Origin: Pantoea agglomerans
GTDB lineage: Bacteria; Pseudomonadota; Gammaproteobacteria; Enterobacterales; Enterobacteriaceae
Length of the DNA stretch: 64,000 nucleotides
Assembly (NCBI RefSeq): GCF_020149765.1
Contig: NZ_CP083808.1
Span: forward strand, 62,001 to 126,000
Direction of reading: 5' to 3'
Part shown: positions 37,904 through 46,563 of the stretch, piece after piece
Numbering within the stretch: the stretch's first letter is position 1
How the letters are laid out: the number at the start of each line of letters is the position of its first letter
Made by a program: the position numbers and the translations under genes
Notes under the pieces: generated by a model
Seen by the model: the letters and a program-made list of their open reading frames with translations, nothing else
Databases searched by the model: none
Told to the model about the DNA's origin: nothing

Positions 37904-37930
37904 ACGTCCGCTTTTGGTGCTTTTCGGATC
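37904..37930. repeat. Dispersed palindrome, copy 2 (degenerate)
   Basis: ACGTCCGCTTTTGGTGC then TTTTCGGATC; the right arm has drifted. Confidence 0.6.
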
Positions 37931-38361
37931 CCGGCATGTTAACGCAGAAACCCTGTGCCAACAGGCTGCACCAACCTGGGGGCGATTACTTTATTTCTGT
38001 GCGCAAACCCCAGAAACCAGCCCCGCGGGTTGGCCCGGGTATGTTTAATCACGGTTTAATGTCATTGCAAAAGAAATAAAATAAAACATAGCGAAACAAA
38101 TGAACCGGACCTTGAATATGGCAATCATTAAAGGGATGTGCAATATATTTAACACTGCATTAACACAGTGGGTGATAATCATGCCTCTCTGCTCAGCATA
38201 ATAAATCCGGCAGGGAAAACAGGAGTTGGCTTTTATTTCAGTACATACAAATCCTGAAAATAAAGGAGGCTGCTGCACCAGTGAATACCATCGCAGAAAA
38301 ACTGTAATACCCATTCAGCGCAGAAAATAAATTTATTTCATCAATGATAAGAGGAAGCATC

Positions 38362-38833
38362 GTGAAATTTAAAAATATGACTGTGTTAGTGAGTATGGTG
38401 CTGCTGTACTCGGCTCAGGGGATGGCGAGGCAGTATGATGCCCTGCATCAGGCATTGCCCTAAGCAGCCCTAAAGCCACCTTCCTTCTCGTCGGGGCCGG
38501 GGTGCCGGCGGGGCCGGGGGACAGGGCGGAGCAGGAGGCGCGTTTGGCGGTACGGGTGGTCAGGGTGGTCAAGGGGGGCAGGGCGGCCAGGGCGGAAATG
38601 ACGGCAACGGTGCCGGAAATTCCAGTCAGAACGGCAACAATTCAAACAATGACAACGGCAGTAAAAACGGCAACGGTGCCAATCAGGGCAACAACAGCAA
38701 CAACGGCACCGGAAACGCCAACGGCAGTCAGGATGGAAACGGAAACGATGCCGGCAACAGCAGCAGTGGCGGCGGCGACAGCAGCGGTGGCGATGGCGGC
38801 GATGGCGGTAACGGCGGTGATGGCGGCGACTGA
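38362..38833 (+). pseudogene. GGX-repeat secreted protein A, frameshifted
   Basis: A GTG start at 38362 with AGAGGA upstream opens a signal-peptide-like frame (MKFKNMTVLVSMVLLYSAQG) that stops at 38461. The next frame carries an uninterrupted Gly/Asn-rich tract (GGQGGAGGAFGGTGGQGG, later GGDGGDGGNGGDGGD) to a TGA at 38831, but has no start codon after its own stop near 38472. A single frameshift between about 38455 and 38490 would join the two into a protein like the intact paralogues nearby. Sequencing error or programmed frameshifting are alternatives. Confidence 0.6.
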
Positions 38834-38916
38834 TGTCTGGCTGATTACCCGACTACAGCTCCTGCCTTTGTCCGGGCGGGCAGGAGCATTCAGTTTTCAC
38901 AGCACAGGAACTCCTT

Positions 38917-39429
38917 ATGAAAAAGACCAGATTCTGTACAGTTTTGATGGCCGCTGCACTGGCAGTGGCGTATCCGGTTTACTCGCTGGCCCAGACGGCC
39001 AGCGAAGCAGATGTCGCATCCTCAGATCAGTCTGCCGTGCCTCATGCAGGCAGCGACGGCGTCAAGGGCAGTGGTGACAACGGCGGCGCCGGCGGAAAAG
39101 GGGGAGCTGCGGGCAAAGGCACAAACGGGGGAAATGGCGGCAATGGCGGGAACGGGGGAAATTCCGGCAGCTCCGGCGACAGCGGCGATGCCGGTGGAGC
39201 GGGTGGAATGGGTGGTGCCGGTGGAACGGGTGGTGCCGGTGGAGCGGGCGGTGCCGGTGGAGCGGGCGGCGCGGGTGGAGCGGGCGGCGCGGGTGGTGCC
39301 GGTGGTGCTGGTGGTGCCGGTGGCCACGGCGGAAGCGGCGGACAGGGTGGTAACGGGGGAGCCGGTGGCAAAGGCGGCTCGGGAGGCGAAGGTTTTCTGA
39401 AAAGGGTTTTTGAATCGCCACAGGTTTAA
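38917..39429 (+). CDS. GGX-repeat secreted protein B, C-terminus replaced by IS sequence
   Basis: 170 residues: signal peptide (MKKTRFCTVLMAAALAVAYP, VYSLAQ), a short Ser/Asp-rich linker, then about 110 residues of GGX repeats, first GGNGGN then a regular GGAGGAGG array. At 39411 the IS3-family element begins, so the last five residues (ESPQV) and the stop are IS-derived; the original end is lost. Preceded by AGGAACTCCTT. Exported, low-complexity, function unknown. Confidence 0.6.
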   Translation: MKKTRFCTVLMAAALAVAYPVYSLAQTASEADVASSDQSAVPHAGSDGVKGSGDNGGAGGKGGAAGKGTNGGNGGNGGNGGNSGSSGDSGDAGGAGGMGGAGGTGGAGGAGGAGGAGGAGGAGGAGGAGGAGGAGGHGGSGGQGGNGGAGGKGGSGGEGFLKRVFESPQV

Positions 39430-39473
39430 CAGACACCTCAGAGCCATTTAAGATGACTTAAAGAGAGGTGCCC

Positions 39474-39732
39474 ATGAGCGGTAAGCGTTATCCCGAAGAG
39501 TTTAAAATTGAAGCGGTCAAACAGGTTGTTGATCGTGGTTATTCTGTTTCCAGCGTTGCAATACGTCTTGATATCACCACCCACGGCCCTTACGCCTGGA
39601 TAAAGAAGTAATAAAGAACAGTCAGATGCTCCGGCTGAGATCCGCCGTCTCCAGAAAGAGCTGAAGCGGGTTACCGACGAACGGGACATATTAAAAAAAG
39701 CCGCGGCGTACTTAGCAAAGCTGTCCGACTGA
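39474..39732 (+). pseudogene. IS3 orfA remnant
   Basis: MSGKRYPEEFKIEAVKQVVD and the HTH are intact, ending WIKK then stop at 39611. The typical second half (EIRRLQKELKRVTDERDILK ... AYLAKLSD) resumes in another frame to 39732; a short piece in between is missing. Confidence 0.85.
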
Positions 39733-39788
39733 GGAACGTCTTTAACCGTGACAACACCCGTTGCTGGCCTGTTCGCCTGCTCTGTCGG

Positions 39789-40618
39789 GTGCTGGATGTT
39801 CATCCCAGTGGCTTTTACGCCTGGCTTCAGGAGCCGCATTCACAATGCCATCAGGCAGACCTGAGACTGACAGGACAGATTAAACCGTTCTGGCTGGAAT
39901 CGGGATGCGTCTATGGTTATCGCAAGATCTATCTGAATCTGCGGGACAGCGGGCAACAGTGCGGAGTCAAAAGAGTCTGGCGACTGATGAAACGTGCCGG
40001 GATAAAAGCTCAGTTCGGATACCGGAGCCCGCGTGCTCGTAAAGGCGAGGCCAGTATCGTGCCGCCCAACAGGCTCCAGCGACAGTTCAATCCGGATGCT
40101 CCGGATGAGCGTTGGGTAACGGACATTACCTACATCAGGACCCACGAAGGCTGGCTCTGTCTTGCCGTGGTTGTTGATCTGTTCTCACGCAAAGTTATCG
40201 GCTGGTCAATGCAATCCCGGATGACAAAGAACATTGTCCTCAACGCATTGCTAATGGCTGCATGGCGGCGTAATCCCCAAAAACAGGTGCTGGTTCACTC
40301 TGATCAGGGCAGTCAGTACACAAGCCATGAGTGGCAGTCGTTCCTGAAATCACATGGACTGGAGGGCAGCATGAGCCGTCGAGGTAACTGCCACAATAAT
40401 GCAGTTGCAGAAAGCTTTTTCCAGTTGCTGAAGCGTGAACGGGTAAAGAAAAAGATCTACGGAACGCGGGAAGAAACCCGCAGCGTTTTTTTGATTACAT
40501 CGAAATTTTTTATAACAGTAAGCGTCTGCATAGTTCTGGCGATCAGATGTCACCGACAGAATATGAAAACCAGTATTATCAACGGCTCGGAAGTGTCTGG
40601 ATTATCCGTGGCGATTTA
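39789..40618 (+). pseudogene. IS3 orfB transposase, C-terminal frameshift
   Basis: rve-type DDE integrase core: WVTDITYIRT, VLVHSDQGSQYTS and [14 protein letters not shown] supply the D, D and E. After a run of seven T's at 40486-40492 the frame shifts; the expected ending ([26 protein letters not shown]) continues in another frame. Probably inactive. Confidence 0.85.
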
Positions 40619-40727
40619 GGCTGCTTTTTTATCACGCGGGCTTATTGCTTGCCGGCATAGTTAAAACATTAAGAACTGGCAGTCGAAAGGATTGAAAAAG
40701 AACTTGTGCATTACTTTTAATAAGCAG

Positions 40728-40754
40728 GTCTGCTTCTGGCACAAAGCGGACATG
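40728..40754. repeat. Dispersed palindrome, copy 3
   Basis: GTCTGCTTCTGGCACAAAGC then GGACATG; first-hairpin unit only. Confidence 0.75.
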
Positions 40755-40857
40755 CTAAAAAATCATGATGGCTGCCAGGACAACATCAGGTCCTGATACA
40801 GGAATATCGGGGAGCTGACTGACTGATTTTCATTTTGTTATCTTCTCAACAGCAAGA

Positions 40858-41265
40858 CTATTTTGACGCCCTTGCACCGCTCATGCCTGGGGCCCCGTCA
40901 TGGCCTCCATTACTGCCTCCGCTCCCTCCCATACCACCTACTCCCCCGGGTCCTGCATCACCGCCATTACCGCCATTACCCGAGCCATCGCCATTTCCGC
41001 CATTGCCCCCGTTTCCACCGTCCTGACCGCCATCCCCCCCATCTCCGCCATTTCCATTACTGCCCGCACCTGCATTTCCTCCGTCCCCTCCGTTACCGTC
41101 ACCACTGCCATCTCCACCATCTCCGCCGTCACCGTCAGCCCATACAGACGAGCTGACAAGACCAGTAACAACAGCAGAAGTTACCGTGAAAACGGTAACG
41201 AAAGGTCTTAGTAAAGCTGATACAAAAATAATGAAGAAAACGCCTTTCCGGATAATCTCTCGCAT
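40858..41265 (-). CDS. GGX-repeat secreted protein C
   Basis: 135 residues. An N-terminal hydrophobic region of about 40 residues (IIRKGVFFIIFVSALL ... SSSVWADG) likely serves as signal peptide, cut near VWA. The rest is GGD/GGN repeats (GGDGGDGSGDGNGGDGG) with almost no hydrophobic residues until GMSGARASK at the end. AGAGGAA lies 10 bases before the ATG. Last of a four-gene minus-strand row. Confidence 0.6.
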   Translation of the reverse strand: MREIIRKGVFFIIFVSALLRPFVTVFTVTSAVVTGLVSSSVWADGDGGDGGDGSGDGNGGDGGNAGAGSNGNGGDGGDGGQDGGNGGNGGNGDGSGNGGNGGDAGPGGVGGMGGSGGSNGGHDGAPGMSGARASK

Positions 41266-41299
41266 CAGATATCTTCCTCTCAGTCTTTACTCTTCAGGG

Positions 41300-41647
41300 T
41301 TAAATATCACCACCACCATCACCACCATCACCACCTGACGAATTGTCGCCACTGCCCCCATCGCCGCCATCCCCACCGTCAGCGCCGTTGGTGCCCCCAT
41401 TTCCGCCATTACCTCCATCAGAGTTATTTCCTGTGCCGGCATTGCCGCCATTTCCTCCATTACCACCGGATTCGCCCGGGCCACCATCACCGCCGGTGCC
41501 GCCGTTTGCGATCAGGACAAAAGCGATGGCTGATCTCTGTACGGTATAGAAAGGAATGGCACAGGCTGCGTGTGTGATAATCGTGAGTGCACATAAACTG
41601 GGTTTCAAAAATCTGATAATGCACCTATATGGATTTGGGCTGGTCAT
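41300..41647 (-). CDS. GGX-repeat secreted protein D
   Basis: About 115 residues if started at the ATG at 41647, which overlaps the end of gene E by 23 bases. The N-terminus contains FLKPSLCALTIITHAACA, a plausible signal peptide, then ANGGTGGDGGPGESGGNGG and further GGX repeats to GGDGGGDI. The start is uncertain; a TTG at 41608 would also give a signal peptide. Confidence 0.5.
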   Translation of the reverse strand: MTSPNPYRCIIRFLKPSLCALTIITHAACAIPFYTVQRSAIAFVLIANGGTGGDGGPGESGGNGGNGGNAGTGNNSDGGNGGNGGTNGADGGDGGDGGSGDNSSGGDGGDGGGDI

Positions 41648-42044
41648 TGTTGCCCCCGTTTCCCCCATTACCACCAGCTGAGTTATCAGCTGCACCACCG
41701 TCGCCGCCATTTCCGCCATTAGCGCTCGGGCTCATGTTTTTATGATGTTTGTGGTGTTTATGGTGAGAACCTGGTTCTGCTCCGGCGCCATTGCCGCCAT
41801 TGCCTCCATTGCCTCCATTCGGAGCTCCATTTCCTCCTTTGCCGCCATTTAGGCAATCAGTACCGGGAACGCCGTCTTTACCATTCTGACCATCAGGAGA
41901 GTTGCTTTGCCCATCCTGACCATTTTGGCTCTCACAGGCAGAAAGTTGTGGGGCAGCCACTATCTGAGTACTAGCTGACACCTGAAGGGAAAATATCCCG
42001 TGAAATAAAGGGACCAGGGTTAATAAATACCGTTTTCTGTACAT
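41625..42044 (-). CDS. GGX-repeat secreted protein E with His-rich insert
   Basis: About 139 residues from the ATG at 42044 (MYRKRYLLTLVPLFHGIFSL, then QVSAST). After a Gln/Asn-rich linker containing two Cys come GGNGG repeats broken by a basic His cluster (HHKHHKHHKN) and a second repeat block. AGAGG precedes the ATG. The His cluster could bind metal ions. Confidence 0.6.
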   Translation of the reverse strand: MYRKRYLLTLVPLFHGIFSLQVSASTQIVAAPQLSACESQNGQDGQSNSPDGQNGKDGVPGTDCLNGGKGGNGAPNGGNGGNGGNGAGAEPGSHHKHHKHHKNMSPSANGGNGGDGGAADNSAGGNGGNGGNNDQPKSI

Positions 42045-42067
42045 AGTTATTAAACCTCTTGATGAGT

Positions 42068-42090
42068 AGCTGCCACAAGATGTGGCAGCT
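42068..42090 (-). promoter_or_regulatory. Intercistronic hairpin between GGX genes F and E
   Basis: Perfect 10-bp stem AGCTGCCACA/TGTGGCAGCT with a 3-base loop, just before the ribosome-binding site of gene E. No U-tract, so an mRNA-stability or translation-control element is more likely than a terminator. Confidence 0.55.
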
Positions 42091-42115
42091 GTGGCCAAAT
42101 GTTACGGTGAATTAA

Positions 42116-42451
42116 TTAAGCACCATCACCACCATCACCACCATCACCACCGCCATTTCCATCTCCGGAGCCATTGCCGTCTCCAGAGCCATTTCCTGTT
42201 CCATTATCATTACCGCTACCATTGCCGTTACCGCTGGCACTGTTATTACCACCGTCACCCCCATCGCCGCCCGGGGAGTTGGCACCAGAACCACCATCAC
42301 CGCCATTACCGCCATTAGCATCACCGATTAAAACGTAGGGATGTACCGAATGAGATGTAATGGGCATACTGTGAAGAGTAGAAGCGGCAGACAGACGAGC
42401 TGTTGCAACCAGTAAAAAGCCTAAAACAAGAGTGATTTTGTCAGATCTCAT
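42116..42451 (-). CDS. GGX-repeat secreted protein F
   Basis: 111 residues: signal peptide (MRSDKITLVLGFLLVATARL, SAAS) then a short spacer and GGNGGDGG, GNGSGNDNGTGNGSGDGNG and GGDGGDGGDGA. AAGGATG lies before the ATG. First of the minus-strand row F-E-D-C, which may be co-transcribed. Same architecture as A-E. Confidence 0.62.
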   Translation of the reverse strand: MRSDKITLVLGFLLVATARLSAASTLHSMPITSHSVHPYVLIGDANGGNGGDGGSGANSPGGDGGDGGNNSASGNGNGSGNDNGTGNGSGDGNGSGDGNGGGDGGDGGDGA

Positions 42452-42989
42452 AATCCATCCTTAAAAGTAATAAATACATGAGAAAAACAAATTGCTTGTA
42501 AACCTGCATACAGGGATTTTTCAGTTAATTAAAAAAAATCGTAAAAGGAAAGCACAGGAGGTGTAATAAAAAGTGTCTGTAGATTAGATTATGTGTATAA
42601 AAAGCGATAGCCTTTGACTGCTTTTTAAATGCATGTTTTGGATGGCACTAATTTATTATACTAACTCTTAAAGGGAGATCTCTGTCACGATCACATTTTT
42701 TACAGGCTGAAACGCATTACACTTATATGAAAACCTTCGCCTAATAATAAAAACATGACAGCTTATTAATAGATCGCATTTATAAAATCAATCCTCGCGT
42801 TATTTCAGAGATTAAAAATCATAGAAGAGCTTATGAACATGATTATCTGAAGCTAGAGGAGGTGCAGCAATCAGGCATAGTCAGGCTGGAAGGATTAAAA
42901 AAGTATACTGCCCATAGCCATATAAAAAAGAGCCAGATCACGTAATTTACCTTACAGCTCTCGACGGATACGAATTCCATATATATGAG
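42452..42989. other. AT-rich intergenic stretch
   Basis: No supported gene. A plus-strand frame from about 42750 to 42945 encodes a charged, protein-like sequence (RIYKINPRVISEIKNHRRAY) without a start codon, perhaps a gene fragment. Confidence 0.3.
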
Positions 42990-43311
42990 AGATTTGAGAG
43001 GTGAATTTATTTGTAATCTGAGACACCGGTGTACGCAGGCTCAAATGCATGCGGTCCAGCGAGGCAAGCAGGCAAGAGGTGTTGCTTCAACGCAGCGTGA
43101 CCGAAGAAGTCAGGTCGCCAGCTCCAATAGCCGCTGCAAGTGCCTGTGCCTGAACTGGTTCATCGCCCAACTGGCGTATCAGCGCGCCAGTTACCACCGA
43201 AAGTAGAACTGAAATCAGCGTAAAAATGCCAAAAATAACCTGTGCCTGGTTTACTGCTTTAGCGTTCTCAGCCACAGCCGACTCGCTGTCCTTCATCTGA
43301 AGACCGAACAT
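42990..43311 (-). pseudogene. Methyl-accepting chemotaxis protein remnant
   Basis: The minus-strand frame gives a second membrane helix and HAMP start (VIFGIFTLISVLLSVVTGAL, GAGDLTSSVTLR), then an in-frame TGA at 43087, then more chemoreceptor sequence (NTSCLLASLDRMHLSLRTPV). Both the periplasmic and the signalling halves are missing. Confidence 0.75.
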
Positions 43312-43757
43312 CGTGTTCGGTGCGAACGGTAAATTTCAGTGAACAGGACGTTTGAACTTAAGAAGGTAGTGGGCCATTTCATGAACTTTACGTTGCAGAC
43401 CCAGCTGTACCGCCTTTTCATCAGTTGGCATAGCTTTAAGTTCAGGGTTCTCCATTTCACGGTATTCCTTGCCTCCTGCAGATATTCATCATACGGTCAG
43501 CGCCAGGCGATTTTTAACATAAAGGGTTTTGCCCCCTGGAGAGCCCTCAGCGCGATTCAGAGGCCTGACGGCCTTTGCTGACACCTTTCCGGCAAGAGCC
43601 CTGAAAACGCCTCTGATGATTCCGGCGCGTTTACATGGCCAGGCAGTGAGATCTGATCTCCACCGATTAATGCATGCATATTTGGAAACGCCCGCTTTTG
43701 GCACAGAGCAGACATTGAAAAACCCAGAGTGTTCAAGGAATTTATCCGTTCATTCCA
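43312..43757. other. Remnant-bearing gap
   Basis: Holds a 39-codon minus-strand frame at 43336-43455 (MENPELKAMPTDEKAVQLGL ...) with no recognised family, perhaps a gene end, and a dispersed palindrome at 43689. Confidence 0.3.
43689..43716. repeat. Dispersed palindrome, copy 4
   Basis: CGCCCGCTTTTGGCACAGAG then CAGACATTG; first-hairpin unit with two drifted positions. Confidence 0.7.
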
Positions 43758-45098
43758 TTAGTCTACTCCTGAATTCAGTTGCAGAATTGCATCCGGGCCT
43801 TTTTCCAATGCCGGCCCCTCCTTGACGGAAATGCTCACATCATTCCCATGACCTGCGACATATCTTGCCTGCACGCCATATGTTGCATCGATTTTTATGT
43901 TATGTAACGAAACATCCTGGATTGGGGATTCCGGCAGGCCGCTGAAAATCATGGCATAGGTCGCTTTAGTCGCCATTATATCTGAGAGGGCTATCCCACT
44001 AATTTTTGGCGTTGAAGCCGTAACCGGGTTCGTTTCTATCGGCTGCGTAAAAGTATCACCTTGTGCTCCTGCCTGGCCGCTGTAGCTGTTGGTCACCAGA
44101 ACTGGCGTGTTTACATTGGACAGGGTGAGATGACTGGCGATAAGAGGGCCTATGGCATTGCCTCTGTCTCTGGCTGATTTAATGCGCACGCCATTTTCCG
44201 TATTCAGGAAGGTGACACGACTAATCGTCACCTTTCCGATACCGTTCGCGGTTTCACTCCCTACAGAAATACCGTGGCCATCACGCATAATGGAGTCATG
44301 GATAGTGATATCCTTCGATGCTGCTCCCGTGCCGTTGACCAGCCCAGACTTAATGGCAATATTGTCATCACCCGTTGCAATATCCATGTTTGACACAGTA
44401 ATTTTCTGAGAAGAAACAATGTCTATTCCGTCAGTGTTCGGCGAGGTGACGGGATTGGTGATCTTCACTTTATTCACATTAATATCGAAGCTATTGCGAA
44501 TAACAATGTTCCACATTGGCGAATTAGTCAGGTGTAAGTTTTCAATTTTACCCTGCGTGACATTATTGAGTTCTACAAACCAGGGGCGCGGAACACCATT
44601 TGCCAGAGGAATGCCGGGAAAGCGGTCGGTGAAAATTTTTTTATTCCCACCTCTTACTTCGCCCCGTATTTTTAGTGCTTCAGGCCACCAGGTTTTCTCA
44701 CCATTGCCATCCAGCTTACCTCCGCCTGTAATGGACACATTTTTCACACTATCGGCGAAGATAAAGGCTTCATTCACTCTGGCTGGATGCCCGATAAACG
44801 CTGAAATGAATTTTCCCTCCTGATTGCTGGCCTTAAGCGTTGCCCCTTTTTCAATTTTTAGCGTGATATTATTTTGTAACTGCAGCGGCCCACTCAACCA
44901 GAGCCCAGGCGATAGCTGGACGGTTCCTCCACCGCGTTGACTACATTGCTGAATAGCCTGTTGAATAGCATTTGTGTTAAGGGTTTTTCCGTCAGATTTA
45001 CCCCCAAATTCCTGGGGGTGACAAACTGAAGAGGCGGCTTGCGCTAAACAAGACGAAAAAGAAACACAGCAGGCCAGGGTAATCAGAGATTTATTCAT
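43758..45098 (-). CDS. Glycoside hydrolase family 28 polygalacturonase, secreted
   Basis: 446 residues with a signal peptide (MNKSLITLACCVSFSSCLAQ, AAS). The parallel beta-helix and catalytic motifs of GH28 are complete: SPNTDGIDI, ATGDDNIAI, RDGHGISVGS and GVRIKSARDRG. Hydrolyses de-esterified homogalacturonan of plant cell walls. Lies 121 bases after the glucarate dehydratase gene on the same strand; GC content is lower than the left part, fitting acquisition. Endo- versus exo-action cannot be told. Confidence 0.93.
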   Translation of the reverse strand: MNKSLITLACCVSFSSCLAQAASSVCHPQEFGGKSDGKTLNTNAIQQAIQQCSQRGGGTVQLSPGLWLSGPLQLQNNITLKIEKGATLKASNQEGKFISAFIGHPARVNEAFIFADSVKNVSITGGGKLDGNGEKTWWPEALKIRGEVRGGNKKIFTDRFPGIPLANGVPRPWFVELNNVTQGKIENLHLTNSPMWNIVIRNSFDINVNKVKITNPVTSPNTDGIDIVSSQKITVSNMDIATGDDNIAIKSGLVNGTGAASKDITIHDSIMRDGHGISVGSETANGIGKVTISRVTFLNTENGVRIKSARDRGNAIGPLIASHLTLSNVNTPVLVTNSYSGQAGAQGDTFTQPIETNPVTASTPKISGIALSDIMATKATYAMIFSGLPESPIQDVSLHNIKIDATYGVQARYVAGHGNDVSISVKEGPALEKGPDAILQLNSGVD

Positions 45099-45219
45099 GC
45101 ATCCTCAGCAGATTAAATTATTCAACGGCCGTCAGGCAGGGCAACCAGTTTTATGGTATCAGGTAGCGTAAATACGCCATCCTCGTCTTTGTACCTGTTA
45201 TTTTGTTCACTTTGCTTCC

Positions 45220-46563
45220 TTAGCGAACCAGTGACGGACGTTTGGCATCATAGCGCCAGTTATCAATTAAGAATTGCATACCCAGCGCATCGTTTCGGTT
45301 CTTATCTGGCAGCATGTTGTAAAGTGCATGCGCCTGTTCGACGCGTTCCATATTCAACTCGATGCCCAGACCTGGACCGGGTGGCAATTCCAGATAGCCA
45401 TCGCGGATCTGCGGCGGCTGGTGCGTCAGTTGCTGTCCGTCCTGCCAGATCCAGTGGGTATCAAAGGCGGTCTGACGTTCACCAGGCGCCGCCGCGCCAA
45501 GGTGCGCCACCATAGCCAGTGAGATATCAAAATGATTATTGGAGTGGCAGCCAGTGGTCAGACCCCATTCGTTGCACAGCTGCGCCACCACGTTGGCGTT
45601 GCGCATGGTCCAGAAGTGCGGATCGGCGAGCGGAATATCGATAGCGTTAAGTTGCAGCGCATGGTGCAGCTGACGCCAGTCGTTAGCGATCATATTCGTC
45701 GCGACCGGCACGCCCGTGGCGCGACGGAATTCCGCAAGCGTTTCCCGGCCTGAATAACCCTGTTCTGCACCGCAAGGATCTTCCAGATAGGGCACTTTCC
45801 CCGCCAGCTGTTTACCAAAGCGAATCGCTTCATCCAGCGACCAGCTTGCATTGGGATCGACGGTTACGCGCGCGTCAGGAAAGCGCGTCAACAGCGCTTC
45901 GACCGTTTCAACCTCCACTTCGCCTGCCATCACGCCGCCTTTTAGCTTGAAGTCACGGAAGCCGTACTGCTCAACTGCCGCTTCAGCCAGCCGTTGCACT
46001 CCAGCACTGTCCATCGCGGCCTCATGACGCAAACGGAACCAGCCATCCGGCGCCTTGTCTCCCGAGCGATATTGCATATTGGTGAGCCTGCGATCGGCGA
46101 TGTAGAACAAATAGCCCAGCACCGGGATGCGGTCCCGTTGTTTACCGCTGGCAAGCAAGTCTGCAACTGGCAGGTTAAACAGCTTGCCTTGCAGGTCCAG
46201 TAACGCCGCCTCAATGGCTGCAGCAGCGTTATAAAACTTCTCCGGGTTCATCTGCGGAATATGAATATCGTTGGTATGTGAGGTTTGCTGCTGACGCGCC
46301 TCGCTGTTAAAGAGCTGGCTCAGCGTGGCATTAAGACGTAGCAGCGAGCTGCCCTCAATTAAAGGGCAAAACTGTTCCAGCAGCTGCAAGGTCGATGCAT
46401 GACAGGGGGTTTCGCCCCCACCGGTGTGCCCGGCAGAATCGGTCAGAATGACGATAATGCGTGTAAAGAAGCAGTTATGAGCCCCCCCGATATTCAAAAG
46501 CATGCTGTCGTAGCCAGCCACCGGTACGATGCGCATGGAGTTAATGACTGGACTGTCTGACAT
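45220..46563 (-). CDS. gudD: Glucarate dehydratase
   Basis: 447 residues, enolase superfamily. Active-site residues are all visible: KxK in FRDFKLKGG, metal ligands in TVDPNASWS, YLEDPCG and ATNMIANDW, and the catalytic His in GCHSNNHFDISLAM. Dehydrates D-glucarate to 5-keto-4-deoxyglucarate. The ATG at 46563 (AGGAG upstream) overlaps the end of the transporter gene by 23 bases, indicating coupling. The aldolase and reductase for the product are not in the window. Confidence 0.92.
   Translation of the reverse strand: MSDSPVINSMRIVPVAGYDSMLLNIGGAHNCFFTRIIVILTDSAGHTGGGETPCHASTLQLLEQFCPLIEGSSLLRLNATLSQLFNSEARQQQTSHTNDIHIPQMNPEKFYNAAAAIEAALLDLQGKLFNLPVADLLASGKQRDRIPVLGYLFYIADRRLTNMQYRSGDKAPDGWFRLRHEAAMDSAGVQRLAEAAVEQYGFRDFKLKGGVMAGEVEVETVEALLTRFPDARVTVDPNASWSLDEAIRFGKQLAGKVPYLEDPCGAEQGYSGRETLAEFRRATGVPVATNMIANDWRQLHHALQLNAIDIPLADPHFWTMRNANVVAQLCNEWGLTTGCHSNNHFDISLAMVAHLGAAAPGERQTAFDTHWIWQDGQQLTHQPPQIRDGYLELPPGPGLGIELNMERVEQAHALYNMLPDKNRNDALGMQFLIDNWRYDAKRPSLVR

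Larger units (their letters stand above)
37376..38361. other. Accessory stretch with remnants and two dispersed repeats
   Basis: No intact gene supported. A minus-strand frame at 37429-37640 (ending CENLLPQWL) looks protein-like but is fused at its start to a dispersed palindrome, so it reads as the C-terminus of a truncated gene. Palindrome copies lie at 37615 and 37904. A minus-strand hydrophobic frame at 38045-38180 is possible but weak. Confidence 0.35.
39411..40618 (+). mobile_element. IS3-family insertion sequence, decayed
   Basis: About 1.2 kb bounded by imperfect terminal inverted repeats: left TGAATCGCCAC...AGACACCTC (39411-39439), right the complement of TAAATCGCCAC...AGACACTTC (40590-40618). 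It holds orfA and orfB of the IS3 subgroup, both broken. The three bases on each side (TTT and GGC) do not match, so no target duplication remains. It sits between the plus-strand and minus-strand GGX genes. Confidence 0.85.

Noticed and set aside
38045..38314. Minus-strand hydrophobic ORF, possibly a small membrane toxin
   Set aside because: The only plausible internal start has a badly spaced Shine-Dalgarno, and the N-terminal half is unlike protein; left as undecided.
39042..39371. Proline-rich minus-strand ORF (PPAPPAPP repeats) opposite GGX gene B
   Set aside because: Exact complement of the GGX tract; low-complexity artefact without signal peptide or start context.
40858..42330. Repetitive DNA that could be mistaken for a CRISPR array or minisatellite
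   Set aside because: Period is three codons within open frames, no fixed repeat/spacer pattern and no cas genes.
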